In this document: positions 1-7,262 of the stretch, piece by piece
Layout of the letters: every line of letters begins with the position of its first letter
Position numbering within the stretch: position 1 is the stretch's first letter
Assembly: GCA_025359245.1 (NCBI GenBank)
Contig: JANYGW010000148.1
Location: 1-47,982 of the forward strand
Direction of reading: 5' to 3'
Length of the DNA: 47,982 nt
From: Massilia sp.
Lineage (GTDB): Bacteria; Pseudomonadota; Gammaproteobacteria; Burkholderiales; Burkholderiaceae_D
Program-made: the position numbers and the translations under genes
Notes under the pieces: model-generated
Databases searched by the model: none
What the model was told of the DNA's origin: nothing
The model's input: the letters and a program-made list of their open reading frames with translations, nothing else

Positions 1-782
1 CCCAGCGCCAGCGCGCGCGGCGCCAGCGCGTCCCAGAATCCGGCCTCGGCGCCGAACTGGCACAGCAGCCGGTGCAGGTCGAGCAGGTCGCGCAAGCCCT
101 TGTCGAACTCGCCGTCGTAAAACAAATGGGTGGCGCTATGGAGCACCATGTCGGCCGGCGCCAGCACCTGCACGCCCGGATGGCCGGGCAGCGCCACGGC
201 AGCGCCGCGCAGCAGGTCCGGATCCGGCCTGGCGGCCGCCGTCAGCGGCAGGATCGCGTGGTGCACGTCGATCACGCTGCCGCGCTGCACATGCTGCAGC
301 GGCGGGATCTCGTGCATCCAGATCCGGTAGTAGCGCTGGTCGTAATCGTCGTGGTGGTGCGACATCCAGCCGGCCAGCATCAGCGCCGCCTCCGCTTCCG
401 GAATCGCGTCCCTGGGCAGCAGGATGTCGATGTCGGAGAACAGCCGTCCGCGCGCCGGCGGCAGCGCCGCCATCGTGTAGGCGGCGCCCTTGAGCAGGAT
501 CAGCGGCGTGTCGAGCGCGGCCAGCGCCGCCTGGATGCGCGCCACTTCCCAGCGCACGCCGTCGGCATGGCGCCGCAGCAGCACGCCGGCCCACTCCAGG
601 TGGCGGCGCGGCGCGGCCGGCACGCCGGCCAGCAGGCCGTGTTCGTCGGCCAGGCAGTACAGGCTGGCGGTCAGGTTGGCGGCCAGCGCCTGGCGCAGCA
701 GCAAATCCCAGCCGGCCAGCGGCAAGCCGGCCATGCGGGCCGGATCGCGCAGGACGTCGACCAGCAGCGGCAGCGCCGTCAT
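1..782 (-). CDS. Nucleotidyltransferase family protein (NTP_transf_5-like), C-terminus beyond window edge
   Basis: The reading frame is open from an ATG at 782 down to position 1, so at least 260 residues are present and the C-terminus is missing. The mid-region carries a LLKGAAY stretch followed by LFSDIDILLPR, the G...D-x-D arrangement of minimal nucleotidyltransferases. A later HSATHLFYDGEFDKGLRDLLDL segment (cited in part) matches the helical part of the NTP_transf_5 family. The ATG overlaps the stop of the upstream kinase gene in an ATGA arrangement, so the two are translationally coupled. Members of this family occur next to HprK-like kinases and PqqD-like proteins, both in exosortase-associated loci and among tailoring genes of some lasso-peptide clusters (family knowledge). 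The substrate is unknown. An AMP- or NMP-transfer role is inferred from the family only. Confidence 0.82.
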   Translation of the reverse strand, partial: MTALPLLVDVLRDPARMAGLPLAGWDLLLRQALAANLTASLYCLADEHGLLAGVPAAPRRHLEWAGVLLRRHADGVRWEVARIQAALAALDTPLILLKGAAYTMAALPPARGRLFSDIDILLPRDAIPEAEAALMLAGWMSHHHDDYDQRYYRIWMHEIPPLQHVQRGSVIDVHHAILPLTAAARPDPDLLRGAAVALPGHPGVQVLAPADMVLHSATHLFYDGEFDKGLRDLLDLHRLLCQFGAEAGFWDALAPRALAL

Positions 783-1696
783 GGCGCTCCTTGCGCCAGG
801 CGCTCGAACACGGCCACCGCATCGTCCAGCGCGCTGTAGCGGAACTGGTAGCTGGCGCTGCCACCGATCAGCCGCCCCAGCGCGTTGAAGCCGGGCAGCG
901 CCAGCAGGCTGTAGTTGAAGCAGTTGCCGGCCAACTGCATGAAGGCGCGGCCCTGGTCCAGCGCTTCGAGCGTGGGCGCCGCGCCGGCCTGGTACTGCGG
1001 AAACACGATCCAGGCCGCGCGCGCCGTCTCGAGCGCGCGCGCCACGCTGTCGGCCGGCGCCTTCACGTGCGCCACCGTGCCCTTGTTGGTGTCCTGCACC
1101 GCGCGCGAGAACACCGCTTCCGGCACATAGGCGCGGATCACGTCGATCGAAGCATTCTTCAGGCTGACCGGGCGCGGCAGCGGCACGATGCGCCCATCCG
1201 TCAGCCGCACCAGGGTCAGCTCGTCCGACAGCAAGCGCCAGCCGCGGTGCACCAGGGCCGCGCACAGCGTGCTCTTGCCCGAGCCGGGCGGGGCCGGCAG
1301 GATCGCCGCGCAGCCGTTGCGCTCGATCACGGCCGCGTGGATGATCAGGCAGTCATGGGCGCGGCTCGACACGCACCAGTTCATCGCCCATTCGAACATC
1401 GGGAAGGCCTGGTCGAGCGGCAGCGGCCGGAACGGGGCGTGGCCGTCGTGGTCGAACAGGACCTGGCGCCCGGCGAAGCGGCGCAGCCCGCCGGAGTGGC
1501 GCATGTTGACGTAGAAATCGGCGAAGCCGGGATGGGCCGGCAGCGGATAGTCGGCGTACAGCAGGGCGATGCCGTCGGCCACGTGCGCAATCGTCGAGCG
1601 CAGCCTGGTCACGAAGGTGCCGGTCTGCAGGTCGATGCCGGGGCCGCGCAGGCGGCGCCCCAGCTCGTCGCGCGACAGCGATGAAACGGTCAGCAT
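779..1696 (-). CDS. HprK-related kinase A (HPr-rel-A system)
   Basis: This is a 305-residue protein. A P-loop APPGSGKS sits at residues 135-142, and a following LLSDE at about 155-159 is typical of the HPr kinase/phosphorylase fold. It lacks the N-terminal domain of classical HprK and fits the exosortase-neighbourhood group called HprK-related kinase A. A longer frame reaches position 1912, but the ATG at 1696 is preferred. It gives the expected length and overlaps the end of the PqqD-like gene by only 7 bases. No HPr phosphocarrier gene is nearby, so the target is probably not PTS HPr. A protein or peptide made by this unit is a reasonable guess. Kinases of this fold phosphorylate the C-terminal Ser of some lasso peptides (family knowledge). 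Confidence 0.85.
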   Translation of the reverse strand: MLTVSSLSRDELGRRLRGPGIDLQTGTFVTRLRSTIAHVADGIALLYADYPLPAHPGFADFYVNMRHSGGLRRFAGRQVLFDHDGHAPFRPLPLDQAFPMFEWAMNWCVSSRAHDCLIIHAAVIERNGCAAILPAPPGSGKSTLCAALVHRGWRLLSDELTLVRLTDGRIVPLPRPVSLKNASIDVIRAYVPEAVFSRAVQDTNKGTVAHVKAPADSVARALETARAAWIVFPQYQAGAAPTLEALDQGRAFMQLAGNCFNYSLLALPGFNALGRLIGGSASYQFRYSALDDAVAVFERLAQGAP

Positions 1697-1992
1697 GCGC
1701 CGTATTGTATGAGGAAATAGCCGGCCAGCGTGGCCAGCAGCGCATCGGCCTCGGCGGCAAAGGCAAGATCGGGCGCCGTCTCGAGCGCCGCCGCCAGCGA
1801 CGCGTGCAGCGCCGCGCGCGGCGCCGGGGCGTGCCGCAGCACGCCCAGCAGGTGCATGGCGGACTCGCCCAGCAGGTGGGTGTCGCCGGAGAGGTCGTTG
1901 TACAGTACCCATTCAGCGTCGAATTGACGCACGCGCAGCGCCTGGCCGGGCATCACCTGCCACATGCCGTCAGACGCCCCCAACTGCACCAT
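1690..1992 (-). CDS. PqqD family protein of the HPr-rel-A system
   Basis: This 100-residue protein begins at the ATG at 1992, directly after the stop codon of the preceding gene with no gap. It ends 7 bases inside the kinase gene. The segment QFDAEWVLYNDLSGDTHLL followed by a helix with SAMHLLGVL is the PqqD-like winged-helix pattern, with a beta-hairpin (xWVLYN) and a recognition helix. PqqD homologues act as RiPP recognition elements that bind leader peptides and present them to modifying enzymes (established for PqqD and for lasso, lanthipeptide and sactipeptide systems). Here the natural client would be a product of the same operon, but that is inferred. I see no radical-SAM partner in the window. 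Confidence 0.82.
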   Translation of the reverse strand: MVQLGASDGMWQVMPGQALRVRQFDAEWVLYNDLSGDTHLLGESAMHLLGVLRHAPAPRAALHASLAAALETAPDLAFAAEADALLATLAGYFLIQYGAC

Positions 1993-2562
1993 CTAGCTCT
2001 GGGTGCTCTGCAGGTAGATGACCAGTTGCGCGCCATTCCATGGGGCAGCACCGTCGGTCGGCTTGTAGAAGCCGGTGCTGTTGTACTGGGACCACATGGC
2101 CTTGACGCTTTGGCGGGTCAGGAAGGAGATCCTGCCGCTGCACACATTCAGGTAGGTCGCGATGATGTGCATGGCGACCTTGTTGGTGTCGATTTTCTGC
2201 GGGGTCAGGATCGTCATCAAGCTCATGACGGACAGCGCGTTACTACACGAAAACAGAGGCGAAAACAGGTCGCTCGTTTGGACTTCGGCCGGCCAGCTGT
2301 GCGGATGGTTCTTCCAGTAGCCCGGCGAGACGCCGCTGCAGCTCACGTTCGGCGTGTGGCTGTTCAGGTTGCCCGACAGGGCGCCCGAGGGCGATTTGCA
2401 CACCAGCGATGCCATCGCATGGTTGCTGGCCACGGTCATGACCACGCCCGACACGCCCAGTCCGGCGATGCGGCGGCGCGACGCGCCGCGCGCGGTCAGC
2501 GGGGCAATCGCTGGAACGGCGCCGGGCGCTTCATTCCCGTCTTGCTGTTCGTGGTCGACCAT
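1993..2562 (-). CDS. Exported GYWKNH-motif protein, candidate substrate of the HPr-rel-A unit
   Basis: I do not recognise a named family. The frame could open at 2610, but the ATG at 2562 has a good ribosome site (AGGAA, 7 bases upstream) and gives 189 residues. A Tat-like leader is visible: SRRRI at 28-32, a hydrophobic stretch at 32-45, and a likely cleavage after NHAMA near 51. The mature part has four cysteines (55, 75, 106, 141) and a conserved-looking SPGYWKNHPHSWP block at 79-91. GYWKNH motifs occur in assorted secreted proteins of other bacteria (general knowledge, function unknown). There is no C-terminal PEP-CTERM anchor. It is first in the operon, directly in front of the PqqD-like gene, and has its own sigma-54 promoter. 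This is the position expected for a precursor or substrate. Confidence 0.75.
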   Translation of the reverse strand: MVDHEQQDGNEAPGAVPAIAPLTARGASRRRIAGLGVSGVVMTVASNHAMASLVCKSPSGALSGNLNSHTPNVSCSGVSPGYWKNHPHSWPAEVQTSDLFSPLFSCSNALSVMSLMTILTPQKIDTNKVAMHIIATYLNVCSGRISFLTRQSVKAMWSQYNSTGFYKPTDGAAPWNGAQLVIYLQSTQS

Positions 2563-2612
2563 GGTCTGGTTCCTAAGATGTAGCGGCTGGTTTAGCCTGT
2601 ATGGAAACACGT

Positions 2613-2627
2613 TGCCGCCTGGCGGCA
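2613..2627. repeat. Perfect 7-bp inverted repeat in the 5' leader of the GYWKNH gene
   Basis: TGCCGCC and GGCGGCA are separated by one base. The dyad lies between the predicted sigma-54 start site (about 2641) and the ATG at 2562. It could be a small hairpin in the leader or a protein-binding dyad. No direct evidence separates these. Confidence 0.4.
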
Positions 2628-2651
2628 GCCTGTGTATTTTCCATGTAAATA

Positions 2652-2669
2652 AGCAAATTTCATTCCAAG
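2652..2669 (-). promoter_or_regulatory. Sigma-54 (-24/-12) promoter of the HPr-rel-A unit
   Basis: On the minus strand the sequence TTGGAATGAAATTTGCTT contains the GG and GC dinucleotides separated by exactly ten bases, as RpoN requires. TTGG and TTGCT match the -24 and -12 elements. The middle of the -24 box (AAT instead of CAC) is off consensus. The predicted start is near 2641, about 80 bases before the ATG at 2562. The window also encodes PrsR, a sigma-54-dependent activator of exosortase loci, so regulation by PrsK/PrsR is plausible. Confidence 0.6.
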
Positions 2670-2688
2670 GGCCGGAGGGCTTGCTGTC

Positions 2689-2706
2689 GATTGATATAAA
2701 TCAATC
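2689..2706. repeat. Inverted repeat GATTGA-N6-TCAATC upstream of the sigma-54 promoter
   Basis: A 6-bp perfect dyad with a six-base AT spacer is centred about 32 bases upstream of the -24 GG. It is a candidate binding site for an activator or repressor, although enhancer sites of sigma-54 activators usually lie further upstream. Confidence 0.35.
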
Positions 2707-2739
2707 ACTTAAGCCCGCGCCGCGCCGCGGCATCGACTG

Positions 2740-2764
2740 GCCGGGCCGCCTCGCGGCGCCCGGC
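2740..2764 (-). terminator. GC-rich hairpin downstream of the export lipoprotein gene
   Basis: About 35-55 bases after the stop of the Wza-like gene the minus strand can fold GCCGGG..CCGC against GCGGCCCGGC, with a GAG loop and a two-base bulge. It lacks a run of T afterwards, so it is not a classical intrinsic terminator. It may still slow transcription before the next promoter. Confidence 0.3.
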
Positions 2765-2796
2765 TGTAAGATCCTTCGACAGCGCGCCGGTCGCGT

Positions 2797-3438
2797 TTAG
2801 AAAAAACTTTCCGGTATCACCAGCACGTCGCCCGGGCGCATCGGCGTATTGGCCGAAATGTCGCCATCCTTGATCAGGTCGTTCAGGCGGACCGGCATTT
2901 TCTGCAACGTGCCATTGACCTTGCGGATGATGCTGGCGTTGTTGCCCGATGCGAATTCGGTCACGCCGCCGACGGCGATCAGCACGTCCATCAGCGACAT
3001 GTCGCGCCGGTACGGCAGCGCCTGCGGCCGGGCGGCCTGGCCGATCACGCGGATCTGTTCGCCATAGGTGCCGGTGAAGCCGGTCACGATCACCGTCACC
3101 ACCGGCTGCTGGATGAACTTGGCCAGCGCCTTTTCAATGTCGCGCGCCAGTTCGGTCGAGGTCTTGCCCGAGGCCGGCAAGTCTTCGACCAGCGGCGTGG
3201 TGATCTTGCCGTCGGGGCGCACCGGCACCGACATCGACACTTCCGGATTGCGCCAGACGATGATGTTGATGCTGTCGCCCGGCCCGATCAGGTAGTCGTG
3301 CTGCGGCACGGCCGAGGTATCGATGACCATCGGCGCCGGCGTGCTGCAGCCGCCCAGCGCCAGCGCCGACAGCGCGAGGGCCGCGCAGGCCAGACGTTGC
3401 ATCAGGGTCGAGCAGCGGATGTTGTTGGTTGCGTTCAC
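2797..3438 (-). CDS. XrtA/PEP-CTERM-type exopolysaccharide export lipoprotein (Wza-like)
   Basis: This 213-residue protein starts at a GTG (3438) with AGGA six bases upstream. A lipoprotein signal ends in LALGG-C with Cys31 as the lipidated residue. The mature part starts with DYLIGPGDSINI, the polysaccharide export (Poly_export) domain, followed by SLBB-type segments around GQAARPQALPYRRDMSL and the end. It is the short outer-membrane export family of exosortase loci, smaller than E. coli Wza. It should form the periplasmic/outer-membrane channel with the Wzc-like protein encoded divergently at 4737. It is separated by 158 bases from the protease gene upstream on the same strand, and I saw no strong promoter in that gap. 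Confidence 0.9.
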   Translation of the reverse strand: MNATNNIRCSTLMQRLACAALALSALALGGCSTPAPMVIDTSAVPQHDYLIGPGDSINIIVWRNPEVSMSVPVRPDGKITTPLVEDLPASGKTSTELARDIEKALAKFIQQPVVTVIVTGFTGTYGEQIRVIGQAARPQALPYRRDMSLMDVLIAVGGVTEFASGNNASIIRKVNGTLQKMPVRLNDLIKDGDISANTPMRPGDVLVIPESFF

Positions 3439-3596
3439 GGGATTTCCTCGTTGGGACGTTGGCTGCGTACAGCAGCGGCGTTCTGCTCTTGTGATTCACG
3501 CCAGAATAATTTCTGTCGCACAATTGTTTTTTAAATACTAAAACATGTCCTATTGTAAACCAAAGTGTGTCGCCCGGGCGGCCGGCGATCACAGAT

Positions 3597-4370
3597 TTAT
3601 TTGCGCTCCGGCGCCTTGCGCTGCAGCAGGTCACGCGCGTATTTGACCGGGATCGCATACGCAATCCCGCTCGGGTTGGTGATCGCCGTTTCCTTCAAGC
3701 CCTTGACGAACACCATATTGATGATCCCGTGCACCAGCCCGCTCGCCGGGTCGTACACCGGGCTGCCGCTGTTGCCGGGAAAGGCGGTCGCGTCGAGCTG
3801 GTAGATCAGGAAGGGCGCGCGCTGCAGCTGCATGATGGCGGCCGCGCTCAGCTTGCCCGAATTGGCCGATGGCAGCACGATCGGCGTGATCGCCGCCAGC
3901 AGCGCCCGGTGCGTGGCCGCATGCAGGCCCAGCACCATGCCCAGCGGATAGCCGGTAATGGCCAGTTCCATGCCTTCGGCCACGCCGCTGCCGTCGCCCA
4001 GCTTGAGCGCCGGCAAGGGCTTGCCGGCAATGACGAGGTGCGCCAGGTCGTGTTCGCGGTCGAAGCTGGCCACCACCGCCGGATGGAATTCGAAGCCGGT
4101 GTCGCCCACCGGCACCAGGATCCCGAGCGCTTCCTGCTTCTCGCTGTCGAGGTCGACCAGCGCGTGCGCGTTGGTGATGATGTCGTGGCCGTCGCCGACG
4201 ACAAAGCCGGTGGCGACGAATTGCGTGGCCGGGCTGCGCAATTTGAGGAACGTGCCGATCCCGACGATCGACGGCTTGACGGCGGCGACGGTCTGCGCCA
4301 GGTCCGCGGCCCAGGCCGGTGCGATAACACAACAGCTCAGGCACAGGCCAGCCAGGCGCGATGGTTTCAG
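3597..4370 (-). CDS. Trypsin-like serine protease, secreted, apparent CTG start
   Basis: The longest frame from a usual start (TTG at 4241) lacks the signal peptide. In the same frame, codons back to a CTG at 4370 encode an excellent leader ending APAWA-A at about residue 21. GAGGAGA lies five bases before that CTG, so a CTG start is proposed (257 residues). The only nearby ATG (4383) is out of frame. The catalytic triad is visible: His in TNAHAL, Asp in DREHDLAHL, Ser in GNSGSPV. It is a periplasmic S1-family protease without a PDZ domain. Its position between two export genes suggests a role in processing exported or anchored proteins, but no substrate is evident. Confidence 0.8.
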   Translation of the reverse strand: MKPSRLAGLCLSCCVIAPAWAADLAQTVAAVKPSIVGIGTFLKLRSPATQFVATGFVVGDGHDIITNAHALVDLDSEKQEALGILVPVGDTGFEFHPAVVASFDREHDLAHLVIAGKPLPALKLGDGSGVAEGMELAITGYPLGMVLGLHAATHRALLAAITPIVLPSANSGKLSAAAIMQLQRAPFLIYQLDATAFPGNSGSPVYDPASGLVHGIINMVFVKGLKETAITNPSGIAYAIPVKYARDLLQRKAPERK

Positions 4371-4405
4371 GGTATTCTCCTCATGGAAAGTTTTGTACTT
4401 TTCAC

Positions 4406-4433
4406 ATTATATATAGCGTTTTGTGCTAAGCAA
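4406..4433 (-). promoter_or_regulatory. Sigma-70-type promoter for the protease gene
   Basis: On the minus strand TTGCTT (4428-4433) and TATAAT (4406-4411) are separated by 16 bases. The predicted start near 4399 gives a leader of about 29 bases holding the GAGGAGA ribosome site. This also supports the CTG start at 4370. Confidence 0.5.
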
Positions 4434-4495
4434 CAATACAATGTGCAAAAAAGTCGGCACCGCGCACGAGCCGCACAGCACGCTACGGTGATTTT

Positions 4496-4523
4496 TTTAC
4501 CGGTACGAAATTTGTTGTATCAT
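4496..4523 (+). promoter_or_regulatory. Weak promoter candidate for the main exopolysaccharide operon
   Basis: TTTACC and TATCAT are 16 bases apart in the AT-rich part of the 366-base divergent region. The leader to the ATG at 4737 would be about 205 bases. No correctly spaced sigma-54 site was found on this strand. Confidence 0.3.
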
Positions 4524-4633
4524 GCGCCACACTTGCTGTTAAATGAACAACGTGACGCCGCCATGGCTGCCTCGCCGTTCTTTCGGCAAGGTGTTGTAGC
4601 AGGTGTCAGCGGCGTTCTACGTTTTCCTAGAAT

Positions 4634-4647
4634 GCAATTGCAATTGC
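4634..4647. repeat. Perfect 14-bp palindrome GCAATTGCAATTGC in the operon leader
   Basis: A complete dyad without spacer lies 90 bases upstream of the Wzc-like gene, in sequence that is otherwise non-coding. It is a candidate operator for the divergent region 4371-4736. Confidence 0.4.
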
Positions 4648-4736
4648 TGCATACGCAAGCGATGATAGCCGATAGGCGCATTGAACCCCGGGCGCGCGCG
4701 CTCCTACCCGTTTCATTTGATGGCGAGATCGACAAG

Positions 4737-6260
4737 ATGGCAGAACTGACAGCCGTAATTCTTACTTTCTTAAAGGCGATCGGCAAGTACCGCTGGTACG
4801 CGGTCATCATTTCTTGGACCGTCGCCATCCTCGGCTGGATCGTCGTGTATTCCTTGCCGAATGACTTCCAGGCGTCGGCGCGCGTCTACGTCGATACCCA
4901 GAGCGTGCTCAAGCCGCTGCTGTCGGGCATGACCACCCTGCCCAACCTCGAACAGCAAGTGATGTTCATGCGCCGCACGCTGATCAGCCGCCCGAACGTC
5001 GAGCGCGTGATCCGGATGGTCGACCTCGACATCAAGACCAAGAACGTCAAGGAACACGAGAAGCTGGTCGACGAGCTGATCGAGAAGATCAAGATCAGCG
5101 GCACCGAACGCGATGACATCTACACCATCTCCTACAACAACCCGGATCCGAAACTGGGCAAGGACGTGGTGCAGTCGCTGCTGACCATCTTCGTCGAGGG
5201 CAGCTTCGGCGGCAAGAAGCAGGACAATGAAAAGGCCGTCCAGTTCATCGACGACCAGATCAAGACCTATGCCGAAAAGCTGACCACGGCCGAAAACGAA
5301 CTGAAGGATTTCAAGATCAAGAACATGGGCTTGCTGCCGCGCGGCGGCAGCGACTATTCGGCCAGCATGACCGAAGTGACCGACCGCCTGAACCAGGCCC
5401 GCCTCGACCTGCTCGAGGCCGAACAGGCGCGCAACGCCATCAAGCGCCAGATCGGCGGCAGCGATGTGCCGGGCAAGCCGTCCGCCGTGATCAATCCGGA
5501 ACTGGACGGGCGCATCCAGGCCGCCTCGAAGAACCTCGACGCGCTGCGCCTGCAATTTACCGAAGCCCATCCGGACATCATCGCCACCCGCCGCCTGATC
5601 GCCCAGCTCGAAGAAAAGAAGCGCGAAGAAGCGCGCAACCACAACCCGAGCGCCGATCCGGGCGCCAGCTACAGCCCCATGCTGCAGCAGTTGAAGGTCT
5701 CGCTGTCGGAAGCCGAAGCCAAGGTCGCCTCGCTGCGCGCGCGCGCCGACGAATTCGCCGCCCGCGCCGCGCGCCTGAAGGCACAGAGCTCGGCCGCGCC
5801 GGAAGTCGAAGCCCAGCTCTCGCAGCTGAACCGCGACTACGCCGTCAACAAGGATAACTACCAGAAGCTGGTCGAGCGGCGCGAGCAGGCCAAGCTGTCG
5901 GGCGACCTCAGTTCGGCCACCGACATGCTGACCTTCCGCGTCATCGATCCGCCCACCGCGCCGCTGACGCCGGCCGGCCCGCCCCGTCCGCGCTACATGT
6001 CGGCCGTGTTCGTGCTGGCGCTGGCGATCGGCCTCGGTGCCGCGCTCCTGATGAGCCAGTTCCGCCCGACCTTCCTGAGCCAGTCCGCGTTGCGCGAAGT
6101 GACCGGCGTGCCGATCCTGGGCAGCATCAGCATGAACTGGACCGCCGAACAGAAGGCGCGCCACAAGAAGCGCCTGTACGGCCTCGGGGTGTCGGTATTC
6201 CTGCTGTTTAGCGCGTATGGCGCCGTCATGGCGGCCATCATTCTCAGGCCTGTGGCCTGA
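4737..6260 (+). CDS. XrtA-associated chain length determinant (Wzc/Wzz-like)
   Basis: The frame is open far upstream, but the protein begins at the ATG at 4737, giving 507 residues. Upstream sequence in this frame is antisense to the protease. An N-terminal transmembrane segment is at about 20-38 (YAVIISWTVAILGWIVVY). A long periplasmic coiled-coil part with the Wzz domain follows, then a PxxP-type segment (IDPPTAPLTPAGPPRP). Two closing membrane segments lie near 428-448 and 480-500. It is the family of exosortase loci that lacks a fused kinase. The kinase is the next gene, 18 bases downstream. It sets chain length and bridges the inner membrane to the export lipoprotein. Confidence 0.92.
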   Translation: MAELTAVILTFLKAIGKYRWYAVIISWTVAILGWIVVYSLPNDFQASARVYVDTQSVLKPLLSGMTTLPNLEQQVMFMRRTLISRPNVERVIRMVDLDIKTKNVKEHEKLVDELIEKIKISGTERDDIYTISYNNPDPKLGKDVVQSLLTIFVEGSFGGKKQDNEKAVQFIDDQIKTYAEKLTTAENELKDFKIKNMGLLPRGGSDYSASMTEVTDRLNQARLDLLEAEQARNAIKRQIGGSDVPGKPSAVINPELDGRIQAASKNLDALRLQFTEAHPDIIATRRLIAQLEEKKREEARNHNPSADPGASYSPMLQQLKVSLSEAEAKVASLRARADEFAARAARLKAQSSAAPEVEAQLSQLNRDYAVNKDNYQKLVERREQAKLSGDLSSATDMLTFRVIDPPTAPLTPAGPPRPRYMSAVFVLALAIGLGAALLMSQFRPTFLSQSALREVTGVPILGSISMNWTAEQKARHKKRLYGLGVSVFLLFSAYGAVMAAIILRPVA

Positions 6261-6278
6261 TCGATCTCGGGGGACATT

Positions 6279-7262
6279 GTGAGCATTATCGAAAAAGCAG
6301 CAAACCGGGAACTCAAGCAGCGTGAAGCGAATGCGGCCGCCGCAGCGGGCGTCGCACTGCCAGCCGCCGATAGCGCCGCTACCGCGCCGGCCGTCGGGCC
6401 AGCCGCCGTAGCGGCGCCACCGGTGGTCGCCGCCGCAGCCGCCGTACCAGCGCCACCGATGGTCGCCGCAGCGGCAGCCGTGGCGGTCGAAGCGAGCGCG
6501 CCGGCCGCGCCGGCGTCGGACGCGGCCCCGCGCCCCGTCAAGAAGGTCACGCTGGACCTGGCCCACATGCGCGACTCGGGCATGGTCACCGCCGCCGGCG
6601 GTCGCACCACCCTGGTCGAGGATTTCCGCATCATCAAGCGGCCGCTGATCAACCGCGCTTTCGCCGAACGCAACCCGGGCGACAAGCCGGGCAACCTGAT
6701 CATGATCACCAGCTCGCTGCCGGGCGAAGGCAAGACCTATTGCGCGATCAACCTGGCGATGAGCATTGCCATGGAACTGGACCACACGGTGCTGCTGGTC
6801 GACGCCGACGTGGCGCGTCCGTCGGTGCTGCGCGTGCTCGGCCTGCCGGCCCAGCGCGGCCTGATGGACTTGCTGCTCGACGACAAGCTCGACCTGGCCG
6901 ACGTCCTGTTGCGCACCAATGTCGACACGCTGTCGATCCTGTCGGCCGGCACCAGCAGCCCGCGCGCCACCGAACTGCTGGCCAGCCAGACCATGAGCGC
7001 GTTTGTCGCCGAAATCGCCAACCGCTATCCGGACCGGATCGTCATCTTCGATTCGCCGCCGCTGCTGCTCACCAGCGAAGCGCACGTGCTGGCCAGCCAC
7101 ATGGGCCAGATCGTGCTCGTGGTCGAATCGGAAACGACGACCCAGCACGCGGTCAAGGAATCGCTGCGCCAGCTCGAAGGCTGCAGCAATGTCAACCTGA
7201 TCTACAACAAGACCCGTGAATTTCCTGGCGTCGAAGAGACTTATGACTATCACTACGCCTAG
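6279..7262 (+). CDS. XrtA-associated tyrosine autokinase
   Basis: This 327-residue protein starts at a GTG after CGGGGGA. Residues 18-85 are Ala/Pro-rich, probably a flexible tether. Walker A is SLPGEGKT (146-153), Walker A' LVDADVAR (173-180) and Walker B IVIFDSP (254-260). The C-terminus ends in a tyrosine cluster TYDYHYA (Tyr 322, 324, 326), the autophosphorylation sites typical of bacterial BY-kinases. It acts in the cytoplasm on the Wzc-like partner encoded just upstream and controls polymer export. The gene overlaps the next gene by 20 bases. Confidence 0.92.
   Translation: MSIIEKAANRELKQREANAAAAAGVALPAADSAATAPAVGPAAVAAPPVVAAAAAVPAPPMVAAAAAVAVEASAPAAPASDAAPRPVKKVTLDLAHMRDSGMVTAAGGRTTLVEDFRIIKRPLINRAFAERNPGDKPGNLIMITSSLPGEGKTYCAINLAMSIAMELDHTVLLVDADVARPSVLRVLGLPAQRGLMDLLLDDKLDLADVLLRTNVDTLSILSAGTSSPRATELLASQTMSAFVAEIANRYPDRIVIFDSPPLLLTSEAHVLASHMGQIVLVVESETTTQHAVKESLRQLEGCSNVNLIYNKTREFPGVEETYDYHYA

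Noticed and set aside
3567..4736. Upstream extension of the Wzc-like frame by 390 codons
   Set aside because: The extension is antisense to the protease and crosses the divergent promoter region. The conserved protein begins at 4737.
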